A DNA stretch of 54,765 nucleotides from NCBI GenBank assembly GCA_002418005.1, contig DIDF01000075.1:1-54765 (forward strand), given 5' to 3'. This document shows positions 42,944-51,965 of this stretch, one piece after another; position 1 is the first letter of the stretch, and the number at the start of each line of letters is the position of its first letter. The notes beneath the pieces were generated by a model that did no database searches, had not been told where the DNA came from, and saw nothing but the letters and a program-made list of their open reading frames with translations. The position numbers were made by a program, and so were the translations under genes. Origin of the DNA: Lactobacillaceae bacterium UBA5807. Its GTDB lineage: Bacteria; Bacillota; Bacilli; Lactobacillales; Lactobacillaceae.

Positions 42944-44821
42944 TTACTTTTTATCATCATCGTGAACTTCATGGAAATCGCCATTAACAGTGCCATCGTC
43001 ATTGCCTTTGTTTCCACCATCAGTAGAAGTTCCAGCACCGGCACCAGCAGCATTTCCGGCTTGACCATTTTGTCCATCAGAGCCTTTTTGCTGATAAAGT
43101 TTAACTGCAAGGTCTTGAGCAATCTTGGTAAGTTCATCCTTCTTGGACTTCATCTCATCAACATTGTTATCTTCTCGAGCTTTCTTCAAAGCATCGCGAG
43201 CATCTGTGGCTTTTTTAATCTCGTCATCAGAAACCTTACCCTTAAATTCCTTGAGAGTTTTATCGGTCTGGAAAAGAAGCTGGTCAACTTCATTATTCAA
43301 ATCGGCTGTTTCCTTACGTTTCTTATCAGCCTCTTCGTTTTGTTTGGCTTCCTTCATCATCTTATCAACTTCGGCATCTGACAAACCACCGGAATCTTTA
43401 ATGGTGATCTTTTGTTCCTTGCCAGTTCCTTTATCCTTAGCAGAAACATTTACGATACCATTTTTATCAATATCAAATGTAACTTCAATCTGAGGAACCC
43501 CACGAGGAGCAGCAGGAATGTCAGTCAGCTGGAACTGGCCTAAAGTCTTATCATCGGCCGCCATTGGGCGTTCACCTTGAAGAACGTGAATATCAACGGC
43601 AGACTGATTATCAGCAGCAGTTGAAAATACCTGTGACTTACTTGTTGGAATAGTTGTGTTTCGATCAATTAACTTGGTGAAGACACCACCCATGGTTTCA
43701 ATACCAAGAGAAAGTGGAGTAACATCGAGCAAAACAACATCTTTAACATCACCGGTAATAACACCGCCTTGAACCGCAGCCCCAAGAGCAACAGCTTCAT
43801 CAGGGTTAATTGAATGGTTAGGTTCCTTACCAGTCCATGATTTAACAGCTTCTTGAACAGCAGGAATTCTAGTTGAACCACCATTCAAAATAACTTGGTC
43901 AATATCAGAAGTAGATAGACCAGCATCCTTCAAAGCATTATCGAATGGTGTCTTAGTCTTTTGAACTAAGTCAGAAGTCAACTCATTGAATTTAGCTCTG
44001 GTTAAAGTAGTCTGCAAATGAAGTGGACCATTAGGGCCTGCCGAAATAAATGGCAAACTAATTTCTGATTCAGTAACACCGGAAAGATCCTTCTTTGCTT
44101 TTTCTGAAGCATCCTTCAAACGTTGCATTGCCATCTTGTCTTTAGAAAGGTCGACCCCATTTTCTTTCTTAAAGTTATCAATTAACCAATCCATAATACG
44201 GTGGTCAAAATCATCACCACCAAGATGAGTATCACCGTTAGTGGAAAGAACTTGAAATACTCCGTCGCCTAATTCAAGGACAGAAACATCAAAAGTACCA
44301 CCACCAAGGTCGTAAACTAAAATCTTTTCATCTTTATCTTGTTTATCGAGCCCATAAGCCAAAGATGCAGCAGTGGGTTCATTGATAATACGTTTTACAT
44401 CAAGTCCAGCAATCTTGCCGGCGTTCTTAGTAGCTTGACGCTGAGCATCATTAAAGTATGCAGGAACAGTGATGACGGCTTGAGTAACGGTATCACCAAT
44501 ATAATCTTCGGCAAACTTTTTGATGTATTGAAGAATCATCGCAGAAATTTGTTCCGGAGTATAATCCTTGCCATCAATAGTTACTTTATATCCTTCTTCA
44601 CCCATATGCCGCTTAATTGAAATAACAGTGTTTGGGTTTGTGATTTCCTGACGTTTAGCAACTTCACCAACTTGTGGTTCACCATCTTTAAAAGCAACAA
44701 CTGATGGTGTGGTTCGTGCTCCTTCAGGGTTTGTAATGATTTTTGGCTCATTGCCTTCAAGGACAGCAACGGCTGAGTTTGTGGTTCCTAAATCAATACC
44801 AATAATCTTATTACTTGCCAT
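42944..44821 (-). CDS. dnaK: Chaperone protein DnaK
   Basis: DnaK is the Hsp70 chaperone. The 625 residues start with IGIDLGTTNSAVAV, and contain VPAYFNDAQRQATK, VYDLGGGTFDVSVLELGDG and the substrate-binding domain with LDVTPLSLGIETMGG. The stretch common to Gram-negative DnaK near residue 80 is shortened, as in Firmicutes. The C-terminal lid ends with a Gly/Asn/Ala-rich linker and the HEVHDDDKK tail. AGAGG precedes the ATG at 44821. It is third in hrcA-grpE-dnaK-dnaJ, under HrcA control. Confidence 0.98.
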   Translation of the reverse strand: MASNKIIGIDLGTTNSAVAVLEGNEPKIITNPEGARTTPSVVAFKDGEPQVGEVAKRQEITNPNTVISIKRHMGEEGYKVTIDGKDYTPEQISAMILQYIKKFAEDYIGDTVTQAVITVPAYFNDAQRQATKNAGKIAGLDVKRIINEPTAASLAYGLDKQDKDEKILVYDLGGGTFDVSVLELGDGVFQVLSTNGDTHLGGDDFDHRIMDWLIDNFKKENGVDLSKDKMAMQRLKDASEKAKKDLSGVTESEISLPFISAGPNGPLHLQTTLTRAKFNELTSDLVQKTKTPFDNALKDAGLSTSDIDQVILNGGSTRIPAVQEAVKSWTGKEPNHSINPDEAVALGAAVQGGVITGDVKDVVLLDVTPLSLGIETMGGVFTKLIDRNTTIPTSKSQVFSTAADNQSAVDIHVLQGERPMAADDKTLGQFQLTDIPAAPRGVPQIEVTFDIDKNGIVNVSAKDKGTGKEQKITIKDSGGLSDAEVDKMMKEAKQNEEADKKRKETADLNNEVDQLLFQTDKTLKEFKGKVSDDEIKKATDARDALKKAREDNNVDEMKSKKDELTKIAQDLAVKLYQQKGSDGQNGQAGNAAGAGAGTSTDGGNKGNDDGTVNGDFHEVHDDDKK

Positions 44822-44861
44822 AAGTAACCTCTTCTTCTTTCAAAATTTTGTTTTCACCAAT

Positions 44862-45473
44862 TTATTTTGCAACAACAACCATTGCCGGTCGTAAAACTCG
44901 ATCCCTCAAACGATAACCTTCTTGAAGGACTTGAACAACCGTGTCGGCAGGATGATTGTCATCGGCGGCAACTGTCTGAACTGCCTGCGCAAAATTAGGG
45001 TCAAAAGGCTTATTATTAACCTCAATAAGTTCAACCCCATTTTCCTTAAGAGCTTTATTCAAACGATCAAGAGTCATTGAAACACCCTTTTTAAGCTGCA
45101 TGCCATTTTTGTCTTCAACTTTCACATCCAAAGCTCGCTTTAAGTTATCCACAATCGGTAAAACATCGTGAGCTATCTGTTGACCATCATACTTAAGCAA
45201 CTGAGCCTGCTCTTTTTTTGCATGATTTTGAACGTTTTGCATTTCTGCTTCGGCTCTTAGGTATTTATCATTAACGCTATCAAGTTGATCTTGAAGATCA
45301 GCAATCTGTTTTTTTAAATCAGCAATTTGCTTGTCAACCTTATTAGATTCAGTGCTACTCTTTTCGGCTTTTTGCTTTTTTGCAGATTTCTTATCAGAGG
45401 TTTTCTCAGAAACATGCTTTTTTATAGTTTCTTTGCTATCTTTTTCCTCTGAAGATTCTTTGCTTTCAGTCAA
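44862..45473 (-). CDS. grpE: Nucleotide exchange factor GrpE
   Basis: GrpE releases ADP from DnaK. The 203 residues begin with a charged, disordered Ser/Lys/Glu segment of about 50 residues, continue with a long coiled coil (IADLKKQIADLQDQLDSV) and end in the beta domain with GVELIEVNNKPFDPNFAQAV and GYRLRDRVLRPAMVVVAK. The start is TTG at 45473, eight bases after a perfect AGGAGG; no ATG is available. It follows hrcA by 18 bases. Confidence 0.97.
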   Translation of the reverse strand: MTESKESSEEKDSKETIKKHVSEKTSDKKSAKKQKAEKSSTESNKVDKQIADLKKQIADLQDQLDSVNDKYLRAEAEMQNVQNHAKKEQAQLLKYDGQQIAHDVLPIVDNLKRALDVKVEDKNGMQLKKGVSMTLDRLNKALKENGVELIEVNNKPFDPNFAQAVQTVAADDNHPADTVVQVLQEGYRLRDRVLRPAMVVVAK

Positions 45474-45491
45474 ATAATCGCCTCCTTAAAA

Positions 45492-46535
45492 TTAATTATC
45501 ATCATCTTGGTCATCATAATAACCAAGAATTTTCTTAGTTAGTTCCTCTCTCAATGCCCCAACAATTCCAATAACCTTGGAGTAAGGCATTCTGGTAGGC
45601 CCAATTACGGCTATTACGCCATGACCATACTCTTTTAAGTCATAGCTGCCAGTGATGATACTATAATTCTTCAAAAGCTCATTTCTAAGCTCAGAGCCAA
45701 TTTTAACTTGAACATTATTAGAATCAGGATCCACAATTTTTGAAACGCCATCACCGGTATCAAGCAAATTGTATAAAGGCTTTAAATAATCAACATCTTG
45801 GCGTTCGGCAAATCGTAAAAGATTTAGCCGCCCACCAACGTGAACTCGATCTCTGCCAGCATCGTTTAACATCTCTCCAAAGATATTCAAAAATCCTTGA
45901 GGTGTTTGAACGTATTTAGTCATAATCGCAGGAATATCGTATTGAAGTTTTTTGGCAACAACATCCAGTGGCTTTCCAACCAGCTCAGAATTTACAATAT
46001 TGACTATCAGTTGCAATTGATCAGCAGAGACGTTAGTTAGACGAAAAATCTTATTAATAACGTGACCATTATCAGTAACGATAATTGCCATTACTTGGCG
46101 GTTATCCAAACGGACCAACCTGAAACCACTGAGTTTCATTTTGTCCCCATCTTCGGGAGTAAAAGTGACCGCCATATAATCAGTTAAATCTGACAAGACT
46201 TTGGCTGACTCTTGAACAATTTCGTCAATTCGATTAAATTTTACATTAAAAGAACTTTTGATTAAATCTTCAGCATTATCATCAAGCGGATCTGGTTCAA
46301 CCAGATTATCAACGTAGTACCGATAACCCTCAATAGAGGGAACCCTTCCCGATGAAAAATGAGTTTTACTAATAAGACCCTTAGATTCCAAGGTGGCCAT
46401 ATCATTTCTGATAGTAGCAGAACTTACATGCGAAGGGATCTCAGCAGACAAAGCTTTAGACCCCACTGGCATCCCAGTCTTGGTATATTCTCTGATTATC
46501 AATTGCAATATTGCCTTTTGCCTATCTGTTAACAT
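45492..46535 (-). CDS. hrcA: Heat-inducible transcription repressor HrcA
   Basis: HrcA represses the dnaK operon by binding CIRCE and needs GroE to stay active. The 347 residues have an N-terminal winged helix (LTDRQKAILQLIIREYTKTGMPVGSKAL and SSATIRNDMATLESKGLI), then the GAF-like domain ending in GVIAVIGPTRMPYSKVIGIV. The frame opens at GTG 46544, but GAGGTGA is the ribosome site for the ATG at 46535, which is used. It is the first gene of the operon, directly behind the CIRCE operator. Confidence 0.97.
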   Translation of the reverse strand: MLTDRQKAILQLIIREYTKTGMPVGSKALSAEIPSHVSSATIRNDMATLESKGLISKTHFSSGRVPSIEGYRYYVDNLVEPDPLDDNAEDLIKSSFNVKFNRIDEIVQESAKVLSDLTDYMAVTFTPEDGDKMKLSGFRLVRLDNRQVMAIIVTDNGHVINKIFRLTNVSADQLQLIVNIVNSELVGKPLDVVAKKLQYDIPAIMTKYVQTPQGFLNIFGEMLNDAGRDRVHVGGRLNLLRFAERQDVDYLKPLYNLLDTGDGVSKIVDPDSNNVQVKIGSELRNELLKNYSIITGSYDLKEYGHGVIAVIGPTRMPYSKVIGIVGALREELTKKILGYYDDQDDDN

Positions 46536-46550
46536 TAAAGTCACCTCTTT

Positions 46551-46577
46551 TTAGCACTCTTTTATTGTGAGTGCTAA
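46551..46577. promoter_or_regulatory. CIRCE operator of the hrcA-grpE-dnaK-dnaJ operon
   Basis: TTAGCACTC-N9-GAGTGCTAA is a perfect CIRCE inverted repeat. It lies just after the predicted transcription start and 16 bases before the hrcA ATG, the expected site for HrcA binding. Confidence 0.98.
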
Positions 46578-46588
46578 GGCACATCTTT

Positions 46589-46617
46589 AATTTATCAGAC
46601 GACTTTATATAAGTCAA
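46589..46617 (-). promoter_or_regulatory. hrcA operon promoter
   Basis: TTGACT and TAAATT are 17 bases apart on the minus strand, directly upstream of the CIRCE. Confidence 0.88.
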
Positions 46618-46634
46618 GGAAATATCAGATAAAA

Positions 46635-46661
46635 TTAGCAGAAATTATCCCTGAGTGCTAA
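46635..46661. promoter_or_regulatory. Second, degenerate CIRCE-like site
   Basis: TTAGCAGAA-N9-GAGTGCTAA has one perfect half-site, the exact nine-base spacing and a second half matching 6 of 9. It lies 17 bases upstream of the -35 and overlaps the ribF stop codon. Confidence 0.6.
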
Positions 46662-47614
46662 TTTAAAATTTCTGGATGGCTCTTTAAGTAATCTAAGGCG
46701 TCCTTTTTGTCTTTAGCCAACTGGTCAATTAATTGATCAGCAGTTTTAAATTTGATTTCATTTCTTCGATGAGAGTACCAATCAACTTCCACATTTTCAC
46801 CATATATGTTGTCATCAAAATTAAGCAAATTAATTTCAGTAGTCATTGGGTGAGAATCAGTAAATGTAACATTTTTACCAATTGAAGCCATCCCAAGAAA
46901 TTTTTTATTGGCCACTTTAACGGTAACAATATATATCCCAATAGCCGGCAGCCACTGCATACCGTCATGCTTAACGTTTGCGGTAGGATAACCGAGAAGC
47001 CGACCCCTTTCTTCTCCATGAACAATAACTCCCTCAGTTCTAAAGGGGCGACCAATCATTTCATCGACTAAATCCACGTTCCCAGCATCTAAAGCCTGAC
47101 GAATTCTAGTTGAAGAAATTTTTTCTCCTGATAATTTTACTGGTGGGACAGTAATTACCTGAAAAGAGTTATTACTAAACTTTGGCAGATTTTCCATTAC
47201 GGCAACGTCCTTGTGGCCGTACGTGTGGTCAAAACCAGCTACAACGGCAACCGCGTTAAAACGCATTAAATAGTTCTTAACAAATTCTTCCGGAGTTTGA
47301 TTTTGAAATTTCCAAGAATAATTTACATAAAAAACTTCATCGACTCCATAGGATTCAAACAACTTCATCTTATAATCATAAAGAGTGAGATACCTGCTTT
47401 CATGAGTAGTCATTTTTTTATAAACCAACTTTGGATGATGATCATAAGTCAAAACGGCCAATTTTACCCTAAGTTCCTTCGCCTTTAACTTGGCTTGACG
47501 AATAACTTCTTGCTGTCCTTTATGAAGACCGTCGAAAAAGCCCATCGCCAAAACTACTTTATCTTCGAAGTCTAGTGAATCTTGGATTGGATATGTTAGC
47601 TTAATAATCTGCAT
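46658..47614 (-). CDS. ribF: Bifunctional riboflavin kinase/FAD synthetase
   Basis: RibF makes FMN from riboflavin and then FAD. The 318 residues have the adenylyltransferase half (AMGFFDGLHKGQQEVI, TYDHHP, GFDHTYGHK, ISSTRIRQAL) and the kinase half (GERGRLLGYPTANV, GIYIVTVKV, MTTEINLLNFDDNIYG). The first motif GFFDGLHKGQ fits the family GxFDGxHxGH apart from Gln for the last His. AAGGTGG precedes the ATG at 47614. It follows truB by 22 bases, the usual truB-ribF pair. Confidence 0.97.
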   Translation of the reverse strand: MQIIKLTYPIQDSLDFEDKVVLAMGFFDGLHKGQQEVIRQAKLKAKELRVKLAVLTYDHHPKLVYKKMTTHESRYLTLYDYKMKLFESYGVDEVFYVNYSWKFQNQTPEEFVKNYLMRFNAVAVVAGFDHTYGHKDVAVMENLPKFSNNSFQVITVPPVKLSGEKISSTRIRQALDAGNVDLVDEMIGRPFRTEGVIVHGEERGRLLGYPTANVKHDGMQWLPAIGIYIVTVKVANKKFLGMASIGKNVTFTDSHPMTTEINLLNFDDNIYGENVEVDWYSHRRNEIKFKTADQLIDQLAKDKKDALDYLKSHPEILN

Positions 47615-47636
47615 GAAAATCCCACCTTTTGCAAAA

Positions 47637-48542
47637 CTAGTTTAAAAACATTTTAAACGGTCGATACTTATTATATCGATTATCTAGTTGGTACAACGCC
47701 CTGGTTTGCCCTTGGTATTGAAGCTGAATTAATTTTTCCGATGTCGCTAATTCCCTTGGATCAAAAAATCCCCCATTTAAAACTATCTGCCACTGATCTT
47801 TTGTTAAAGAAACAATTGGATATTTCTTCAAGGCTTCACTCAATGGCTCCAAAAATTGTTGAGTTTTTCCTTGTTCAAAGAGTTCCTGGATCTCGGCAAG
47901 AGTTTTTGTCTGAGAAATAGAGAACCCACCACTTTGAACTCTGGTCAAATCGGTCATAACTGATGGATAACCAAGGGACTTCCCAAAGTCGAAGGCCAAT
48001 GTCCTCACGTAAGTCCCCTTGGAACACGCGACTTCAAAATATACTTCCTGGGTGCCCTCTTCTTTATTGAAGGTAGAAGGCTTAATCTGTTTAAAATACT
48101 TGACTTCTATGGGCCGGGCTTTTCTTTTTATGGTAATCCCTTGGCGCGCATATTCATACAATCTTTTACCATTTACTTTTACCGCCGAATACATAGGAGG
48201 CATTTGCATTATCTTTCCAGTAAATTTCGCCAATGAAGCATTGATTGCACGATCATCTACCGGATCTTTTAAGATTACTTTAGCGGTTCGCTTACCTTCC
48301 AGATCTTGCGTATCATAAGCTTCACCAATCGTAATCGTTCCCCGATATACTTTTCCAGACTGCATTAACAATTCACTTATTTTAGTAGCAGAACCGACGC
48401 AAACTGGCAGCACACCATCAACATTAGGATCCAAAGTTCCTGTGTGTCCGATTCTTTTTGTATGAAGAATTTTTCTTAATTTACTTATACAATCAAAGCT
48501 AGTCATTCCGCGCTGTTTGTATAAGGCAATAATTCCATTCAT
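47637..48542 (-). CDS. truB: tRNA pseudouridine(55) synthase
   Basis: TruB makes pseudouridine 55 in the T-loop of tRNAs. The 301 residues start MNGIIALYKQRGMTSFD and carry the catalytic GTLDPNVDGVLPV (D38) and the substrate-binding AVKVNGKRLYEYARQG. The C-terminal PUA-like domain is diverged. GGAGA precedes the ATG at 48542. It starts a transcript of its own after the rbfA terminator. Confidence 0.97.
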   Translation of the reverse strand: MNGIIALYKQRGMTSFDCISKLRKILHTKRIGHTGTLDPNVDGVLPVCVGSATKISELLMQSGKVYRGTITIGEAYDTQDLEGKRTAKVILKDPVDDRAINASLAKFTGKIMQMPPMYSAVKVNGKRLYEYARQGITIKRKARPIEVKYFKQIKPSTFNKEEGTQEVYFEVACSKGTYVRTLAFDFGKSLGYPSVMTDLTRVQSGGFSISQTKTLAEIQELFEQGKTQQFLEPLSEALKKYPIVSLTKDQWQIVLNGGFFDPRELATSEKLIQLQYQGQTRALYQLDNRYNKYRPFKMFLN

Positions 48543-48572
48543 TTAACTTCTCCTAAAATTTTAACAAGTTAA

Positions 48573-48578
48573 ATTATA
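48573..48578 (-). promoter_or_regulatory. truB-ribF promoter, extended -10
   Basis: TGTTATAAT on the minus strand lies about 30 bases before truB and immediately after the rbfA terminator. Confidence 0.6.
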
Positions 48579-48582
48579 ACAT

Positions 48583-48614
48583 AAAAAAGGCCGCTCCCTT
48601 TGTGGAAGCGACCT
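48583..48614 (-). terminator. Terminator after rbfA
   Basis: AGGTCGCTTCC pairs with GGAGCGGCCT, followed by TTTTTT on the minus strand. It ends the rimP-to-rbfA operon. Confidence 0.92.
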
Positions 48615-48656
48615 AACTAAAACCTCAAATAACCAATTATTAGTTAATTATTTAAC

Positions 48657-49013
48657 TTATTTGTCCTGTTGTTTTAATTTATTAATTAAACGGTCAATTT
48701 TGTCGCCCTCACGAACAGAAGCATCCTGCTTAAATTCAATTTCAGGGGTTTTATAAATACTTAACCGGGCGCCGAGTTCTTTTCTAATTAATCCCGTAGC
48801 CTTCTTCAGGCCTTCTTCAGTTTTTTCAACATCTGAAGCTTTATCTGAAAGAATGCTAAAGTAAATGGTGGCTTGTTGTAAGTCACCAGTTACATCAACA
48901 CCAGTAATCGTAATTCCTTGAACACGAGGATCACGAACCCGTTTCAATAAAATATCGTCGACCTCTTTTTGAATCTCTTGTTCCAAACGGCCAACTCGAT
49001 AACGTCGTGCCAT
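48657..49013 (-). CDS. rbfA: 30S ribosome-binding factor A
   Basis: RbfA is a late 30S assembly factor and cold-shock protein that binds near helix 1 of 16S rRNA. The 118 residues form a single KH-like domain; RYRVGRLEQEIQKEVDDIL and VRDPRVQGITITGVDVTGDL are the family blocks. AGGTG precedes the ATG at 49013. It closes the nusA-infB operon, 14 bases after infB. Confidence 0.97.
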   Translation of the reverse strand: MARRYRVGRLEQEIQKEVDDILLKRVRDPRVQGITITGVDVTGDLQQATIYFSILSDKASDVEKTEEGLKKATGLIRKELGARLSIYKTPEIEFKQDASVREGDKIDRLINKLKQQDK

Positions 49014-49027
49014 ACAAACACCTCCGT

Positions 49028-51634
49028 TTATTTAACAGGTACTTCTTTCATGGTGTAGGCTTCGATAACATCACCAGTTTTAATATCATTGTAATCTTGA
49101 ACAGTTAAGCCAAGTTCAAAGCCTTGTTTAACTTCATCAACATCGTCTTTGAATCTCTTCAAACTGCCAAGTTGGCCGTCATACTTAACGACGCCATCAC
49201 GGACTACTCGGACTTTACTGTCCTTGGTAATGAACCCATCGACAACCATTCCACCAGCAATAGTACCAACTTTAGAAGCCTTATAAATTTGACGAACTTC
49301 AATTTGGCCGGTTACTTGTTCCTCGTAAGTAGGTTCAAGCATCCCTTTCATTGCTGATTCAACTTCATCAATTGCGTTATAAATAACTTGATAAAGTCGA
49401 ATATCAACATTTTCGGTTTTAGCTTCAGACTTAGCTTGAGGAGTAGGTCGAACATTAAAACCAATGATAACAGCATTGCTTGCAGCTGCTAAAGCAACGT
49501 CACTTTCGTTTATGGCACCTACAGCAGAATGAATGATATTTACCTTTACGCCTTTGACATTGATTTTGCGTAAACTGGAATCCAAAGCTTCAACAGATCC
49601 CTGAACATCAGCCTTAATCACGATGTCAACAGACTTCATTTCGCCTTCCTTTAAGGAATCGAAAAGATTATCAAGAGTAACGTGATTGGTCTTTCTACGT
49701 TCAAGAACTTGAGCTTCTTTAGCTCGCTGTTCACCAACTTGACGAGAAGTCTTCTCATCGTCAAAGACAACAAAGCGATCGCCGGCTTCGGGAACATCAT
49801 TTAACCCAGTTATTTCTACTGGAACAGAAGGAGTAGCTTTCTTCAAGGCTCGACCCCGTTCATTATCCATAGTTCTCACTCGACCAAAAGTGTTTCCAAC
49901 AACGATTGGATCACCAACTTTAAGGGTCCCATTTTGAATCAAAAGGGTAGCAACAGGTCCTTTGCCTTGATCCAAACGTGCTTCAATCACGGAACCAACA
50001 GCAGGTTGATGAGGATTTGCCTTTAATTCCATTACTTCGGCTTGAAGAATGATCATATCAAGCAATTCATCAATATTTTTACCAAATTTGGCTGAAATGT
50101 TGACAAAGATTGTATCGCCGCCCCAGTCTTCAGGAACTAACCCATATTCGGTCAACTGATCGGTAACATGACGAGGATTGGCATCTGGCTTATCAATCTT
50201 ATTAATTGCTACAATTATTGGTGTCTTGGCAGCCTTAGCATGATGGATAGCTTCAATAGTCTGAGGCATAACCCCATCGTCGGCAGCAACAACTAAGACG
50301 GTGATGTCAGTAATTTCAGCACCACGAGCTCGCATTTCAGTAAAGGCAGCATGTCCTGGAGTATCCAAAAAGGTGATTAAATTGTCTCCATGACGAACTT
50401 GATAGGCACCAATTGCTTGTGTAATTCCGCCAGCTTCACCAGCAGTAATATGAGAATGGCGAAGGTAATCAAGCAAAGTAGTTTTACCATGATCAACATG
50501 TCCCATAATAGTAACAACTGGGGGCCGAGTAGTTAAATGTTCCTTGCTAGACATTTCCTTTTGAAAAATCTTGTCAATATTAGAAATATCTTCTTTAACT
50601 TTTTGTTTAGCATCAATTCCATAATCGGTGGCTAATAATTCAATTGTGTCACTATCCAAAGATTGGTTTTGATTTACCATAACGCCTAACATAAATAGTT
50701 TTTTAACAATTTCTGCTGGCTCACGATGCAAAATTTTTCCTAATTCCTGGGCGTTCATCCCATCAGTATATTCAAGAACCTTTGGTAATGGCTTATTCTT
50801 TCTTTCTGGAGCGCCATGATGTTCAACAGTTTTAAGCCGTTGATTACGCTGCTTTCTCTGTTTCTTGTTTCGTTTTTTATTAGCTTTTTTACTAAATCGA
50901 TTTCCACCAAAATTAGATGAACGATTTAAACTGCCACCAAACTTGCCGGTTCCGGTGTTATGAGAAGCAGTTACATTAGTTCTTTGAGATTGATGATTTT
51001 GATTGGAATGATTTGATTCATTAGACCGATGATTCTCAGAACGGTTTGAAGAAGTATTCGCAGACCTGTTAGATTGAGAATTTGGCCGGGATGAATTTGT
51101 TCGATTACTTTGGCTTTGCCCATGATTCTCATGGTTGCTAAAATTCGAATGTCGATTGCTATTATAAGAACTCGAAGAAGAATTACTATGATGGTTGTTT
51201 TGGTTAACATGCTGATTGGTTGTTTGTCGCGAATCACTATGAAATGCATTCGGTTTAGAAAGCGGCTTGCTATTGCGTGGATTATTGTGACTTGTCGAAC
51301 TCTGAAAGCTTCGATGTTCATTAGTAGCTGAGGCTACTCTACCTTGGATGCTAGTTTCTTTGGGATGTTGAGCCTGTGAACGCTGATGAGTGGCAACATT
51401 CTTCTTTGCAAAATTCTTATTGGCTGCTGCTTTGTGAGTTGAGGATGCCTTAGACGAAGTCGTTTTTGGTGAAGCTGTTTTTGAAAAGGCTTGCCTAATC
51501 TTTTTTTCTTGTGAATCATCGACAGATGACATATGATTTTTAACTTCAAAACCATCTTTTTTAGCTTGGTCAATGATCTGTTTACTGGAGACGTTTAGCT
51601 CTTTAGCTAATTCATAAATACGTTTTTTCCCCAT
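49028..51634 (-). CDS. infB: Translation initiation factor IF-2
   Basis: IF2 is the GTPase that joins initiator tRNA and subunits. The 868 residues have the short N-terminal IF2N helix domain (RIYELAKELNVSSKQIID), a long low-complexity linker (about 50-270), a second IF2N domain, the G domain with GHVDHGKTTLLD, DTPGHAAF and NKIDKPDA, and the C-terminal barrels. From 131 to 220, 66 of 90 residues are Asn, Ser, His or Gln, and a Lys/Arg cluster follows (KKRNKKQRKQRNQR). GGGAGAG precedes the ATG at 51634; it lies four bases after ylxQ. Confidence 0.97.
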   Translation of the reverse strand: MGKKRIYELAKELNVSSKQIIDQAKKDGFEVKNHMSSVDDSQEKKIRQAFSKTASPKTTSSKASSTHKAAANKNFAKKNVATHQRSQAQHPKETSIQGRVASATNEHRSFQSSTSHNNPRNSKPLSKPNAFHSDSRQTTNQHVNQNNHHSNSSSSSYNSNRHSNFSNHENHGQSQSNRTNSSRPNSQSNRSANTSSNRSENHRSNESNHSNQNHQSQRTNVTASHNTGTGKFGGSLNRSSNFGGNRFSKKANKKRNKKQRKQRNQRLKTVEHHGAPERKNKPLPKVLEYTDGMNAQELGKILHREPAEIVKKLFMLGVMVNQNQSLDSDTIELLATDYGIDAKQKVKEDISNIDKIFQKEMSSKEHLTTRPPVVTIMGHVDHGKTTLLDYLRHSHITAGEAGGITQAIGAYQVRHGDNLITFLDTPGHAAFTEMRARGAEITDITVLVVAADDGVMPQTIEAIHHAKAAKTPIIVAINKIDKPDANPRHVTDQLTEYGLVPEDWGGDTIFVNISAKFGKNIDELLDMIILQAEVMELKANPHQPAVGSVIEARLDQGKGPVATLLIQNGTLKVGDPIVVGNTFGRVRTMDNERGRALKKATPSVPVEITGLNDVPEAGDRFVVFDDEKTSRQVGEQRAKEAQVLERRKTNHVTLDNLFDSLKEGEMKSVDIVIKADVQGSVEALDSSLRKINVKGVKVNIIHSAVGAINESDVALAAASNAVIIGFNVRPTPQAKSEAKTENVDIRLYQVIYNAIDEVESAMKGMLEPTYEEQVTGQIEVRQIYKASKVGTIAGGMVVDGFITKDSKVRVVRDGVVKYDGQLGSLKRFKDDVDEVKQGFELGLTVQDYNDIKTGDVIEAYTMKEVPVK

Positions 51635-51638
51635 ATCA

Positions 51639-51965
51639 TCACTCTCCCTTATTTTCTTTTGTTAAGTTGATAAACTTATTAGCCATTCCTAAATCAGAAA
51701 TTCCCACTAATGTTCGTTTCATTCCAATTGCATCACTTAATTTTTCTTTAGTGTAACCGTTGTTCACCGGTACTTGATAGTAATTAGCCTTATCATGAAA
51801 TTTCTTAAAGGTGGCCGAACCAGAATCTGAAGCAATAAAAAGAAATTTAACTTTGCCTTTTTTTATTGCATCTAAAATAATGTCTTGACCAGAAATAATT
51901 TTGCTGGCTCTTCTGGCAATTCCCAAAAATCCTAAAACTTTATCTTGATTTAAATTATTTGCCAT
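51639..51965 (-). CDS. ylxQ: L7Ae-family RNA-binding protein YlxQ
   Basis: A small L7Ae/L30e-like protein thought to bind kink-turn RNA; 108 residues. The fold shows KVLGFLGIARRASKIISGQD, then VKFLFIASDSG and RTLVGISDLGMA. The frame extends 15 codons further upstream into ylxR, but MANNLNQDKVLG is the family-like start at 51965. It overlaps ylxR by 11 bases, so translation is coupled. Confidence 0.92.
   Translation of the reverse strand: MANNLNQDKVLGFLGIARRASKIISGQDIILDAIKKGKVKFLFIASDSGSATFKKFHDKANYYQVPVNNGYTKEKLSDAIGMKRTLVGISDLGMANKFINLTKENKGE

Noticed and set aside
43125..43493. Plus-strand open frames opposite dnaK
   Set aside because: Long antisense frames are a common artefact of strongly biased codon use in dnaK genes.
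50971..51321. 116-codon minus-strand open frame inside infB
   Set aside because: It is a frame shadow of the low-complexity AAT/AGC-rich linker of IF2; repetitive codons keep other frames open.
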